Positions 50,512-59,353 of a stretch of DNA of 64,000 nucleotides are shown in pieces. A program made the translations under genes and the position numbers. The notes under the pieces are model-generated. The model did no database searches and was not told where the DNA came from. It saw only the letters and a program-made list of their open reading frames with translations. Origin of the DNA: Paenibacillus sp. RC67 (GTDB lineage: Bacteria > Bacillota > Bacilli > Paenibacillales > NBRC-103111); the NCBI RefSeq assembly GCF_030020805.1, contig NZ_CP125098.1:4921501-4985500 (forward strand). Direction: 5' to 3'. The number at the start of each line of letters is the position of its first letter. Within the stretch, counting starts at the first letter, position 1.

Positions 50512-50989
50512 CTTGTATTTTTAGCAGCTCAATATCGATCTTAACGACCGCTTTGCGAATCGATGCAGGAGCACCTTGGCACAAACCGGGACGATGAATT
50601 TCATTCGGATATAAAATGACATACATACCGGGAGTTAGGTTAACAAAGTGCTCGTCAGCCACACCCTGATACAATGCATAATCCTGCTCTTCGTTAAACG
50701 CTTGGGAAGGAATCATCTCTTCATCATGAAACGACCATCCGATTCTTTCCTCACCCTTCAGTAAATAATGAATGTCGATATACCGCCGATGTTTTTCTGC
50801 CGCTGCATCCTCTTTGGACTTGGTAGTTAGCTCCATCACGTTCACATAGAGACGGTCACTGTCTATCGTATATTTCCCATTTTCCAGCTGACGAAAATCA
50901 GTATTTTGCAAAAAATCGATCACTTTGGAAAGAGCGGGATGCATCCCGCACCGCTGGCTCTCTTCTTGCTCCAAACTCCCTACAAGCAT
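50489..50989 (-). CDS. YhcH/YjgK/YiaL family protein
   Basis: A 166-residue beta-sandwich protein of the YhcH (DUF386) family. Visible are 'GKYTIDSDRLYVNVMELTTK', 'EKHRRYIDIHYLLKGEERIG' with conserved E, H and H, and 'MYVILYPNEIHRPGLCQGAP' with 'IRKAVVKIDIELL'. YhcH is encoded at the end of the E. coli nanATEK-yhcH operon and is thought to handle sugar anomers in sialic acid breakdown. Here too it is the last gene after nanK, nanE and nanA, which supports this role. The terminator overlaps its final codons. Confidence 0.9.
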   Translation of the reverse strand: MLVGSLEQEESQRCGMHPALSKVIDFLQNTDFRQLENGKYTIDSDRLYVNVMELTTKSKEDAAAEKHRRYIDIHYLLKGEERIGWSFHDEEMIPSQAFNEEQDYALYQGVADEHFVNLTPGMYVILYPNEIHRPGLCQGAPASIRKAVVKIDIELLKIQEAGPFLL

Positions 50990-51033
50990 TGGAACCTTCC
51001 TTTCTGGTCATGCTTGATGACATAATAATTCGA

Positions 51034-52014
51034 CTAAACGTATGTCCACGCCTGAAGACCGGCACCGATCATGCCGCTCCAATTGCCGCGGTACGCGGGC
51101 ACGATCTGCACGTCATCCATAAACGAAGGCATGGCTCGCCGGGCTACTTCCTTGCGGACCTCATCCAGCAGCGCTTCTCCTGCCTCTGCAACGCCTCCGC
51201 CGATGACAATAACCTCGGGATTGAAGGTATGGAGCAGCGATGCAATAGCGGAACCGAGTGCAGCGAACGTCTCGCGCATCACATCGGATGCTGCCGGATC
51301 TCCGGCTTGCCATCGCGTGATCGTTGTTCGCGCGTCGATGCTTTGCTCGGGTAGCCCGAGCGATGCCAGCTTGGCCGCCATCCGCTTGGCAATACCTGTG
51401 CCGGATGCATACTGCTCCAGACAGCCTATGCTGCCGCATACGCACGGCAGTCCGTTAAAATCCACGGACATGTGGCCAAGCTCCCCTGCCCCGCCCCATG
51501 TCCCGTGAACGAGCTTGCCGTCGATCACTACGGCGCCGCCCACTCCGGTGCCGAGGGCAAGGCATAGCAAATGACACACCCCGCGGCCAGCCCCAAGGGT
51601 TTTCTCCGTCAAAGCCAGCACGTTCACGTCGTTGTCTACCCATACAGGCAGCCCAAAGCGCTTTTGTAAAAGCTGCCTAAGCGGCGTTCCTCCGTATCCT
51701 GGGATAAGATCAGAGGAGAAGCGGATACTGCCAGCTTCCCAGTCTACCTGTCCGGCCGTGCCGACTCCGATGCCCCTAAGTTGGACAACCCTGGACTCCA
51801 ACGAATTTGTATCGGCTTGGCAGAACTCGGCGATAACCGCTTCAACGGCAAGGCCAATCCGCTCCGGTACGTTCTTCTCCGCTGCCAGCGTAGCAATGCT
51901 GTGCGTGGCCAGTACATTGCCTTGTGCATCGATGATGCCGGTATTGATCTTCGTGCCGCCTACATCGACACCGATAGCATAGGGAGCCCTCGCGTCGAAT
52001 ACGCTCCTTCTCAT
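51034..52014 (-). CDS. nanK: ROK-family kinase, probable N-acetylmannosamine kinase
   Basis: A 326-residue ROK sugar kinase. The ATP-binding motif is 'YAIGVDVGGTKINTGIIDAQ', the substrate site 'PVWVDNDVNVLALTEKTLGA', 'GTGVGGAVVIDGKLVHGTWG' follows, and the zinc motif is 'CVCGSIGCLEQYASG'. In this operon it should phosphorylate N-acetylmannosamine to its 6-phosphate, the substrate of NanE encoded 13 bp upstream. ROK kinases for glucose look alike, so the assignment rests on context. The local sequence is more GC-rich than most of the window. Confidence 0.85.
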   Translation of the reverse strand: MRRSVFDARAPYAIGVDVGGTKINTGIIDAQGNVLATHSIATLAAEKNVPERIGLAVEAVIAEFCQADTNSLESRVVQLRGIGVGTAGQVDWEAGSIRFSSDLIPGYGGTPLRQLLQKRFGLPVWVDNDVNVLALTEKTLGAGRGVCHLLCLALGTGVGGAVVIDGKLVHGTWGGAGELGHMSVDFNGLPCVCGSIGCLEQYASGTGIAKRMAAKLASLGLPEQSIDARTTITRWQAGDPAASDVMRETFAALGSAIASLLHTFNPEVIVIGGGVAEAGEALLDEVRKEVARRAMPSFMDDVQIVPAYRGNWSGMIGAGLQAWTYV

Positions 52015-52027
52015 GCAAGGACCTCCT

Positions 52028-52714
52028 TTACTTAAGCAGCTTATTGACCGCTGTTACATAACGCTCCGTAATGAGCTGCGGGCGGGTGATGGCGCTGCCG
52101 ACGACGACGTAAGTAGCACCGGCTTCGAGTGCTTGCACTGCCTGCTCTGGTGTCCAGATTCGGCCTTCGCCGATCACAGGTACCTTCACATGCTCGCTTA
52201 GACGGCGAATCAGCTCGAAGTCGGGCTCTTCTGACTGGCGGCTGTACGGCGTATAGCCGGATAACGTCGTGCCGATGAAGTCGGCGCCGAGGCGCTCCGC
52301 CTCGATACCTTCCTCGAACGTGGAGACGTCGGCCATGACTGCAACGCCCGACTGGTGGGCGCAGTCGATCAGGCTGTGCACTTGCTCCAGGCGGCCTTCG
52401 CGGTCCGTTATATCCAGTGCGACGATATCCGCTCCGGCTTCGATGATAGCCTCCACTTCTTCCAATGTCGGCGTAATAAATACGCTCGAGCCGGGGATGT
52501 CGCGCTTAATAATTCCGATGATGGGAAGATCCACCGCTTCCCTGATGGCGCGAATATCATGCACCCCATTCGTACGGATTCCAATGGCACCGGATTGCTG
52601 AGCTGCCTTGGCCATCTTGGCCATCGTATCGCCCCCGTGCAGCGGCTCATGCTCCAGAGCCTGGCAGGAGACGATCAAGCCGCGTTGGCTAAAGATATCG
52701 TTTTTTTCGTTCAT
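52028..52714 (-). CDS. nanE: N-acetylmannosamine-6-phosphate 2-epimerase
   Basis: A 228-residue TIM-barrel epimerase that converts N-acetylmannosamine 6-phosphate to N-acetylglucosamine 6-phosphate. Family marks are 'GLIVSCQALEHEPLHGGDTM', 'GAIGIRTNGVHDIRAIREAV', the catalytic-lysine loop 'PIIGIIKRDIPGSSVFITPT', 'ADIVALDITDRE' and 'GADFIGTTLSGYTPYS'. It is followed by nanK and preceded by nanA. Its ribosome binding site GGAGG is complementary to an upstream CCTCC and would be masked by a hairpin (52725-52750). Confidence 0.95.
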   Translation of the reverse strand: MNEKNDIFSQRGLIVSCQALEHEPLHGGDTMAKMAKAAQQSGAIGIRTNGVHDIRAIREAVDLPIIGIIKRDIPGSSVFITPTLEEVEAIIEAGADIVALDITDREGRLEQVHSLIDCAHQSGVAVMADVSTFEEGIEAERLGADFIGTTLSGYTPYSRQSEEPDFELIRRLSEHVKVPVIGEGRIWTPEQAVQALEAGATYVVVGSAITRPQLITERYVTAVNKLLK

Positions 52715-52724
52715 TTCCGTTTAA

Positions 52725-52750
52725 CCTCCATTTCTGCGAGACGATGGAGG
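52725..52750 (-). promoter_or_regulatory. Hairpin that masks the nanE ribosome binding site
   Basis: On the minus strand CCTCCAT (52750-52744) pairs with ATGGAGG (52731-52725). The latter contains the GGAGG that precedes nanE by 10 nt. The 159-bp nanA-nanE spacer is the longest among the catabolic genes, so this could limit NanE translation. No other feature was seen in the spacer. Confidence 0.5.
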
Positions 52751-52873
52751 AAGCCGCTGTATCTTCACATTTCTTACCGATACAAGCTCCATTTTCCCTC
52801 CATACCGTCCCCTTCCATCCCATTGGCATCAATCGCCTATATTCCTAGCCTATTCCTTATTATAAAAATCGGA

Positions 52874-53791
52874 TCACGCTTTAGCCAGCTCGATATATTG
52901 CAAAATCTTTTCGTTAAGCAGCGCGACAGGAGCCATATCCTGCTCATGAATCGGAAGCAGCGGCATCCTCGGCTGGCCGCAGTCGATTCCGCGAAGCCGC
53001 AGTATCGCTTTGCAAGCGCCATATAAGGATGGAGTAGCCAGCAAGCCCGAGATGATCTCGTTGACTCGGAACTGCCACTCTCTCGCTTCCTCCATCTGTC
53101 CGTGGAGGAAGCAGTCCTCGATCTTCATGAACAGCTCCGGCATAACGCCGTAGGTGCCTCCGATTCCTCCGTCGGCCCCGATGCTGCGCCCAGCCAAATA
53201 CTGTTCATCCGGTCCGTTCAGCACAAGGAAATCCGGGCCGCCGGCCGCTTTGAACTGCTGAAGCTCGTATGTGCTTTCAGAGGAGATCTTCACACCGATG
53301 ACTTTATCTTGAGCCGCCATTTTGCTAAGCAAAGCGGTCGACAGCTGGAATCCGGTCGTTTGTGGGATATGATAGATGATGAAGGGCAGTGAGGTACTGT
53401 CGATCATTGCTTGCCAATGCTGTTCCACACTTTGCGGGGACAGTCTGTAATAGATGGCTGGTACTGCGGAAATCGCATCCGCTCCGACCGACTCCGCATG
53501 AACGGACAGCTCGACGCTGTCCCTGGTTGAAGGCGCTCCTACGTGAACGATAATCGTAAGTTCTCCGCGCACCTCTTCCATAACGGCTTCCAGCACCTGC
53601 TTACGCTCGGCTACGCTTTGCAGCATGCCTTCTCCTGTGCTTCCGCCAACATACAATCCGCGAACGCCAATCGTCGCATAATGACGGGCAAGCCGCTTTA
53701 CCGCGTCAACCGACACGTTCCCATCCTTATCGTAACAAGCATACATGGCGATAATGACACCTTTAAACTTATTTAGATCGTATGAACTCAC
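52874..53791 (-). CDS. nanA: N-acetylneuraminate lyase (DapA family)
   Basis: A 305-residue class I aldolase that splits N-acetylneuraminate into N-acetylmannosamine and pyruvate. I use the GTG at 53791 because GGGAG then has 9-nt spacing; the ATG at 53800 directly abuts GGGAG. 'GVRGLYVGGSTGEGMLQSVA' holds the substrate-carboxylate loop, Tyr140 lies in 'IIYHIPQTTG', and the Schiff-base Lys168 in 'VIGVKISSE', close to E. coli NanA Y137/K165. With nanE, nanK and a yhcH homologue downstream the assignment is firm. Confidence 0.93.
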   Translation of the reverse strand: MSSYDLNKFKGVIIAMYACYDKDGNVSVDAVKRLARHYATIGVRGLYVGGSTGEGMLQSVAERKQVLEAVMEEVRGELTIIVHVGAPSTRDSVELSVHAESVGADAISAVPAIYYRLSPQSVEQHWQAMIDSTSLPFIIYHIPQTTGFQLSTALLSKMAAQDKVIGVKISSESTYELQQFKAAGGPDFLVLNGPDEQYLAGRSIGADGGIGGTYGVMPELFMKIEDCFLHGQMEEAREWQFRVNEIISGLLATPSLYGACKAILRLRGIDCGQPRMPLLPIHEQDMAPVALLNEKILQYIELAKA

Positions 53792-53812
53792 AGTATCCAT
53801 CTCCCAGTCGTA

Positions 53813-54898
53813 TTATTTCGTTTGGATTTGAACCCATTCCTGATGCGCTAGCGAAGACATTGCCGCTTCCGCTGTCGCTATCGACGAGCGGGCGGACGAG
53901 CCGTCAAACAGCGATGCGAATTCTTGAGGCACCGGCTTGCCGAGCAGGCAATCGCGGAAGCATTCCATCTCCAGCCGCAGCGGCCCTCGCAGAAACAACG
54001 GCGGCCGTTCACTCGCCGTTGTAAACGCCACCTTGCCTTCCATGGCAAGGTAGCCCTGCACGCGCGCTTCGTCCTCCTCGGCACAGCCGTTCATTCCGAA
54101 GCGCTCGGTGCCATCCGGACGCCGGATGACGATTTCCGAGCGTTTGAAGTCGAACAGAACGGCACCTTCCGTTCCGTTGATTTTGAGTGAATGCCCGCCC
54201 CAGCGGAACGCGGAGCCATATTGCATAGTGCCCAGTGCTTGGCCTGGGAACTTTAAAGTAAGCAGCAGTACATCCTGCCCAGACTCTTGAGATTGACTTG
54301 CTCCTGCCAGATACACCTCTTGAGCTGGTCCCATATAAGCCTGGACAAGATCCAGCTCATGAATGTAATGGAACAAATAGCCGCCCGTCAGCTCGGGACG
54401 ATGCTTCCAGCTGTCGCCGCCGCCTTCCATCCATCCGGTCCGCTCGGCATGAACCGCAATCGGCTTGCCGATCGACCCAGCTGATATGAGCTGCTTAACC
54501 CGGCGGATGCCGTCCATGAAATGCATAATATGTCCTGCCATAAAGCGGACGGAAGCTTTCTCGCATTCCTCCAGCATTTCGTCGCAATCCGATAGCGATA
54601 GCGAAGCGGGTTTTTCGCAAAAAACATGCTTGCCATATTGAGCGGCCATCAGGACGTGTTCCTTATGGAGAAAATTCGGACTCGCTACGATAACGGCATC
54701 GATATCCGATCGGCTGACGAGGCTCCGTACATCCATTTCATAGCCGCAGCCAAGCTCTCCGGCCAGACGCTGTGCGCTGTCATCCTGCCCTCCGACGACC
54801 GATGCCGTACGCATCCCTTCTATGCTGTCAACAATTCTCGCCAGTTCGGCACCAAAATTACCGCAGCCGATGATGCCAATGTTCACTATCGACGTCAT
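53813..54898 (-). CDS. Gfo/Idh/MocA oxidoreductase, copy 2 (possible 2,7-anhydro-sialate enzyme)
   Basis: A 361-residue NAD(P)-dependent oxidoreductase. The Rossmann motif is 'NIGIIGCGNFGAELARIVDS', the E-K-P motif lies in 'KHVFCEKPASLSLSDCDEML', and 'SVRFMAGHIMHFMDGIRRVK' and 'GGYLFHYIHELDLVQAYMGP' shape the active site. It is paralogous to the next gene upstream over its full length. Gfo/Idh enzymes such as NanOx/YjhC convert 2,7-anhydro-Neu5Ac to Neu5Ac, and their presence directly beside nanA suggests such a role. This is inferred from context. Confidence 0.85.
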   Translation of the reverse strand: MTSIVNIGIIGCGNFGAELARIVDSIEGMRTASVVGGQDDSAQRLAGELGCGYEMDVRSLVSRSDIDAVIVASPNFLHKEHVLMAAQYGKHVFCEKPASLSLSDCDEMLEECEKASVRFMAGHIMHFMDGIRRVKQLISAGSIGKPIAVHAERTGWMEGGGDSWKHRPELTGGYLFHYIHELDLVQAYMGPAQEVYLAGASQSQESGQDVLLLTLKFPGQALGTMQYGSAFRWGGHSLKINGTEGAVLFDFKRSEIVIRRPDGTERFGMNGCAEEDEARVQGYLAMEGKVAFTTASERPPLFLRGPLRLEMECFRDCLLGKPVPQEFASLFDGSSARSSIATAEAAMSSLAHQEWVQIQTK

Positions 54899-54917
54899 CC
54901 CACTCTACCTCCTGTTC

Positions 54918-56003
54918 CTAGATCAAGACCCGTTTCTTTGTCCTTGCGGACTCCAGAGCCGCTTCCGCCGTAGCGATGGAGGATCTTCCCGCCGAGCCGT
55001 CGAACAGCATGTCCAATCCTGCCTCCGGCTGCTTGCCCTGCACCGCGTCTCGGAACGCTTCCATCTCGAGCTTCATGACCGTCGACAACCAGCCCGGCAT
55101 TGGCGAGGCAGCGGTTCCGTAGGCGACTCCGCCGTCGACCTTGCGGTAAGATTGGGCCCTCTCTTGATCCTCTTCCTCCGTATAGTTCAGCATGCTTTCG
55201 ATGAGTTGATTGCCTTTTTTGAGCTGAACCTTGGAGTTGGTCATGTCGAGCAGAATAGCACCTTCCGTTCCATTAATTTTGACGAAATGCTCACCCCAGC
55301 GGAATCCAGATCCATACTGCATCGTGCCAAGCGCCCCGCCCGGAAATTCGAGCGTCAGCAGCAGCACATCGTCCTCGTCTCCGAAGCCATCCCCTTGATG
55401 AGCTAAATTACCAGAGGCCATCGTGACGGCCACGGCAGGTCCCATAATCGACTGCAGGAAATCGAGCTCATGAATATGATGAAATAAATGGCCGCCGGAG
55501 GTTGCCTGGTTCTTTTTCCAGCTGACAGTCTGCTGACGCTCCTCCCAGCCCGTTCTCTCGGCATGGCAGACGATGGGACGGCCAATTTCCCCGTCGGCAA
55601 TCCACTGTTTGACCTGCTTCACGCCGTTCATAAAGTGCATGATATGTCCTACCATGAACAGTACACCCGATTCGCGGCAGGCCGCCATCATGTCATCGCA
55701 ATCATGAAGCGAGAGTGCGACCGGTTTCTCGCAGAATACATGCTTGCCCGCTCTTGCCGCCTGAATGACCGAATCCTTGTGCAAATGGCTCGGGTTAGCT
55801 ACGACGATCGCATCGATATCTTCACGAAGCACAAGCTCTTCCAGCTCTGCTGCTTCCTCGCAGCCCAGCTCTTCGGCAAGCGCCTTTGCCCGGGTACCTC
55901 CGTGGACGGCTGCTACACGGGAGTTCTCTATGCGGTTTAAGATTCTTGCCAGCTCACCGCCGAAATAGCCGCAGCCAACTACACCGAATGTTACTTTTTT
56001 CAT
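54918..56003 (-). CDS. Gfo/Idh/MocA oxidoreductase, copy 1
   Basis: A 361-residue paralogue of the downstream gene. I start it at the ATG at 56003 (MKKVTFGVVGCGYFGGELAR), preceded by GAGGGGC; an ATG at 56018 lies on the ribosome binding site. It shares 'KHVFCEKPVALSLHDCDDMM', 'VLFMVGHIMHFMNGVKQVKQ' and 'GGHLFHHIHELDFLQSIMGP' with its copy. Both end with a 'DGSAGRSSIATAEAALESA'-like helix. Two such enzymes may act on different sialic acid forms, or form one hetero-oligomer. The gene follows the permease genes. Confidence 0.87.
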   Translation of the reverse strand: MKKVTFGVVGCGYFGGELARILNRIENSRVAAVHGGTRAKALAEELGCEEAAELEELVLREDIDAIVVANPSHLHKDSVIQAARAGKHVFCEKPVALSLHDCDDMMAACRESGVLFMVGHIMHFMNGVKQVKQWIADGEIGRPIVCHAERTGWEERQQTVSWKKNQATSGGHLFHHIHELDFLQSIMGPAVAVTMASGNLAHQGDGFGDEDDVLLLTLEFPGGALGTMQYGSGFRWGEHFVKINGTEGAILLDMTNSKVQLKKGNQLIESMLNYTEEEDQERAQSYRKVDGGVAYGTAASPMPGWLSTVMKLEMEAFRDAVQGKQPEAGLDMLFDGSAGRSSIATAEAALESARTKKRVLI

Positions 56004-56033
56004 TGGTATGCCCCTCATTTCCCTCTTATCTGT

Positions 56034-56861
56034 TTATCCTTTTACACTACCCATCGTAATACCTTTCACAAAGTACCGCTGGAACGCAATAAACACTATG
56101 AACACAGGAAGAAAGCCCAGTGTTGCTGCGGCCATCTGGAGGCCGTAATTCGCTACGTATTCCGTCACCATAGTCGCTATGCCGACGTTGATCGTCATTT
56201 GCTTCTGGTCGTTCAGCATGACCAGCTGCCATAAGAAATCGTTCCAGGCATAAGTGAATACAAAGATTGCCAATGCCCCGATCGCCGGCTTGACGACAGG
56301 CAAGAAAATATTGAAGAATAAGCCCAGCTCGCTGCACCCGTCGATTCTGCCTGCTTCTAACAGTTCGGTCGGCACGGAATGACTGAACTGCTTCATTAAG
56401 AACACGCCGAACGGAAGACAGATGACCGGCAATATAACGCTCGCCAGCGTTCCCACCAAATGCAAATCCCGCATCATCGTAAACAAAGGAACTAACGTGA
56501 TTTGTCTTGGAATAAACATCACGATGACGATGATGGTAAAAACAAGCTTTGCCCCTTTAAACTGTCGTTTCGTCAAAGCATAACCCGCCATGGAGGCAAC
56601 GAGACAAACGCTGATGGTAGCAATAACGGAGACGAACACACTGTTATACAGCCAATGAAAGATCATTCCATCGGTAATGAGCTTTTTAAAGTTTACCAGG
56701 GTCGGATGACTCGGGATAAATTCCGGCGGAAATTTCACAGACGAGGTCTGATCCTTGAACGCTCCCGTCATCATCCAGTACAAAGGAAACAGGAACAGCG
56801 CGGCGAAAATGTACAGCACAATATCTGCGGCCAATTTGATCGTTCTGGCTGCCAAATTCAT
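56034..56861 (-). CDS. CUT1 sugar ABC permease (UgpE/LacG type), probable sialic acid transport
   Basis: A 275-residue permease with six helices. The EAA loop is 'ELLEAGRIDGCSELGLFFNI' followed by FLPVVKPA, and the C-terminus 'QRYFVKGITMGSVKG' is the family's standard ending. 'ALFLFPLYWMMTGAFKDQTS' is the first helix with its usual F-P-x-Y-W-M. It pairs with the permease encoded 18 bp upstream. Placement directly before the nan catabolic genes points to uptake of a sialic acid form. Confidence 0.92.
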   Translation of the reverse strand: MNLAARTIKLAADIVLYIFAALFLFPLYWMMTGAFKDQTSSVKFPPEFIPSHPTLVNFKKLITDGMIFHWLYNSVFVSVIATISVCLVASMAGYALTKRQFKGAKLVFTIIVIVMFIPRQITLVPLFTMMRDLHLVGTLASVILPVICLPFGVFLMKQFSHSVPTELLEAGRIDGCSELGLFFNIFLPVVKPAIGALAIFVFTYAWNDFLWQLVMLNDQKQMTINVGIATMVTEYVANYGLQMAAATLGFLPVFIVFIAFQRYFVKGITMGSVKG

Positions 56862-56879
56862 AGGATGGCCCCCTTTCTT

Positions 56880-57773
56880 TTAAAATTCCATATCCGAATT
56901 CATCAGTTTGAACTGCGCAAACGCCACAATGGAAATCAGAGCCGTAATAATGATGCCCATGGCCGAAGCGAGGCCCAGCTGTCCGTACACAAAAGCCGTA
57001 TTATACAGCAAATACATAATAGTGGAGGTAGCGTAATTCGGTCCGCCTCCGGTCATCATTTGTACTACAATGAATGTCTGAAACGCCCAGATCGTGGCCA
57101 TAACGAGAATATATAAAGACGTTGGCTTCAGCAGCGGCATCGTAATATGCCGGAATTTGCTCCAGGCGGACGCCCCGTCTATATCGGCAGCTTCATAATA
57201 TTCCGGTGAAATATTGCCCATACCGGCCAGCAGCAGGATAATCGGCTGACCTACATTGAACGTAACCACAATCAGAATCAGCGCCGGAAGCGCCAGCTTT
57301 TCATCGGATAACCACATATAAGGACCGGCATGCACCAGAGAGAGCGCATAGTTGGCGACTCCGTTCACCGGATTGTAAATCCATGCCCAGACGATGGATA
57401 AGATCACCTGAGAGGCGACGATCGGCAAATAAAAGGCGCCGCGAAAAAATGAGGCAATATGCTTGTTTTTGTTATAAATGACAGTTGCTACAAACAAGGC
57501 AAAGAAGAACGTTAGCGGAACGGAGCCAACCACAAAGCCGAACGTGTTGGCGACGGAACGGAGAAACACTTTATCCGTCAGCAAATGAACATAGTTATCC
57601 AAGCCAACCCAGGTTTGCTTGCCCAGACCGTAATCGTACAAGCTTAAGTAAAACGCGCGAATCATCGGATACAGCTCGAACATCAGAAAAAAAATCGCAA
57701 AAGGAGCGATGAAAAACAGTCCCCAAAACTGATTGTGAACCGCTCTTCCTTGTTGGACCCCTTTCGATGACAT
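56880..57773 (-). CDS. CUT1 sugar ABC permease (UgpA/LacF type), probable sialic acid transport
   Basis: A 297-residue permease. The ATG at 57773 (MSSKGVQQGRAVHNQFWGLF) follows GGAGTGAGTATC; the longer frame to 57830 has no family similarity. Helix 1 is 'FIAPFAIFFLMFELYPMIRA', and the EAA loop is 'YYEAADIDGASAWSKFRHIT' followed by MPLLKPTSLYI. It lies between the binding-protein gene and the second permease gene. No ATPase is encoded nearby. Confidence 0.92.
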   Translation of the reverse strand: MSSKGVQQGRAVHNQFWGLFFIAPFAIFFLMFELYPMIRAFYLSLYDYGLGKQTWVGLDNYVHLLTDKVFLRSVANTFGFVVGSVPLTFFFALFVATVIYNKNKHIASFFRGAFYLPIVASQVILSIVWAWIYNPVNGVANYALSLVHAGPYMWLSDEKLALPALILIVVTFNVGQPIILLLAGMGNISPEYYEAADIDGASAWSKFRHITMPLLKPTSLYILVMATIWAFQTFIVVQMMTGGGPNYATSTIMYLLYNTAFVYGQLGLASAMGIIITALISIVAFAQFKLMNSDMEF

Positions 57774-57876
57774 GATACTCACTCCTCTCGTTGTTTGGTG
57801 GATAGGCCCCCATACAAGCCCCTTATCCATAAAGACGGAAGCAGCCGTATGGGAACCGCATTCAATAGTAGTACTA

Positions 57877-59205
57877 CTATTTAGAACTTCGTTCTATAAT
57901 ATCGTTGGCTTTCTTCACCCAGTCATTAAGCGCCTGCTCTGGAGTCTTGGCCTTGGTCAGCGCTGCCTGCAGCTCCGGATAGAACGCTGAGCGTGTTTCT
58001 GCATAGCCTGGTACACTAACCCCGATATTGCCTGCATATTTGAACAGCTTAATGGTCTTTGCTTGGAACGAGTCATCCTTATAGTTGGCCGCGAGTGATT
58101 TACGGGTCGGAACTACGGACGGAATTTGCGCGAATTTCGCCATGTTTTCCTTGTTATTGATGAACTGGGTAAATTTCTTCGCCCACTCGATATTTTGCGT
58201 ATTTTTTGTCTTCCACACCCAAGTTCCGTAGCCGAACAGTACGGAGTTAGTTCCTTTTCCATCCTTGGTCGGATAAGGAATCAGATCCATATCGAAGCGC
58301 TTGTTCGTACCATCCGTGAACGATTTCTCAAAGGCGCCGATATGTCCGATATTACCCATCGTCATTCCAATCTTGCCCTGCGGGAACATATTGTTGATGA
58401 CCTCGGTCGCTTTAAGACCCGCTGCGCCTGGAGGGACAACTTTCTCATCAACGAGGTTCACGTAGAACTTCAAGCCTTCGATGCCTTCCGGAGAATTGAG
58501 GATCGCCTTCTTATTATCATCGCTGAACGATTTGCCCCCGAATCCCCACAGCATCGCATGATGCCCTTGATCGCCAAGAACATCCGCTGCGTACATTGCA
58601 TAACCGTAGGTTCCCTTGGACGGATCGGTTACCGCCTTGGCGGCCTTCATGAATTGATCCATCGTCCAAGGCTCCATATTCTTAGGCAGCAGGTCAAGTG
58701 CGCCTTTCTCCTTGAACAAATCTTTATTAACGACAAGTCCGATAGCCACTGTGTTATTTGGGTAAATGTAAACTTTATTGTTAACCGATACACTTTTCAG
58801 AATGGCATCGTCAAAGTCTTGTTTGTCGATCAAATCGTCGAGCGGTACCAGCAAGTCCTTGTATGCATAAGATAATGGCCAGAAGATCGAGCCCTGCTGC
58901 AAATCCGGAAGCTGTCCAGTGTTTGCCGCGATGCTCAGCTTCTCGTTAATTTTGTCGGTAGGGATAATTTCACGTTTGATTTTTACATTCGGATTTTGCT
59001 TCTGAAACGCATCGATCATTTCATCGTAAAACTTGCCCTGCGCGTCCTCATCCTGAACGACCCACCAGGTCAGCTCGACCTTCGGTGCCGAGGACGAGCT
59101 GCTCTCTGCTGCTCCCTTAGCAGGTGCATTCGTGTTCCCGCTGCAGCCTGCAAGGAGCCCCGCTGTCAGCACGGGAGCCATTAATAGTGCCAGTGTTTTT
59201 CTCAT
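57877..59205 (-). CDS. Extracellular solute-binding lipoprotein, probable sialic acid binding
   Basis: A 442-residue family 1 binding lipoprotein. The signal sequence MRKTLALLMAPVLTAGLLAG ends in the lipobox L-A-G-C with Cys21. 'VELTWWVVQDEDAQGKFYDE' and 'FQKQNPNVKIKREIIPTDKI' begin the mature domain; 'AADVLGDQGHHAMLWGFGGK' and 'TNSVLFGYGTWVWKTKNTQN' are typical of UgpB-like proteins. It is the first gene of the transporter-nan operon. A spacer of about 100 bp with an inverted repeat (CCCATAC/GTATGGG, 57809-57853) separates it from the permeases and may favour higher binding-protein expression. Confidence 0.9.
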   Translation of the reverse strand: MRKTLALLMAPVLTAGLLAGCSGNTNAPAKGAAESSSSSAPKVELTWWVVQDEDAQGKFYDEMIDAFQKQNPNVKIKREIIPTDKINEKLSIAANTGQLPDLQQGSIFWPLSYAYKDLLVPLDDLIDKQDFDDAILKSVSVNNKVYIYPNNTVAIGLVVNKDLFKEKGALDLLPKNMEPWTMDQFMKAAKAVTDPSKGTYGYAMYAADVLGDQGHHAMLWGFGGKSFSDDNKKAILNSPEGIEGLKFYVNLVDEKVVPPGAAGLKATEVINNMFPQGKIGMTMGNIGHIGAFEKSFTDGTNKRFDMDLIPYPTKDGKGTNSVLFGYGTWVWKTKNTQNIEWAKKFTQFINNKENMAKFAQIPSVVPTRKSLAANYKDDSFQAKTIKLFKYAGNIGVSVPGYAETRSAFYPELQAALTKAKTPEQALNDWVKKANDIIERSSK

Positions 59206-59228
59206 AGTGACCCTCCCTTATATCATTC

Positions 59229-59242
59229 GTAAATCGCTTACA
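59229..59242 (-). promoter_or_regulatory. cre-like site before the sialic acid operon
   Basis: On the minus strand TGTAAGCGATTTAC matches the CcpA consensus TGNAANCGNWWNCA at 12 of 14 positions. It is 24-37 bp before the binding-protein start codon, within the likely leader, as in roadblock-type sites. Confidence 0.4.
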
Positions 59243-59277
59243 TGTTTTATTATATCCGGCCCCGCTAACGGTAAAAA

Positions 59278-59353
59278 TGAACGCAATTTCGCTCATTGTT
59301 CACAATGTTTGGGGCTTCCGGTGGACGTTCATTATTTTTGGATGGACTGTTCA
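59278..59353. promoter_or_regulatory. GTTCA repeats, possible binding sites of the YesN-like regulator
   Basis: GTTCA occurs as direct repeats at 59298, 59327 and 59349, and inverted (TGAAC) at 59278. The last two are 22 bp apart and share longer similarity (ACGTTCATTATTTTTGG and CTGTTCACTTTTTTTGG). Direct repeats two turns apart upstream of the regulated gene fit binding by AraC-type response regulators. The last copy overlaps the 3' end of the regulator gene. Confidence 0.35.

Noticed and set aside
52408..52650. Minus-strand ORF overlapping nanE in another frame
   Set aside because: It lies wholly inside nanE, which has all family motifs; no independent evidence.
51034..56003. Long plus-strand ORFs opposite the nan genes
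   Set aside because: They are shadows caused by higher GC and codon bias of the real minus-strand genes; none has a ribosome binding site or known domain.
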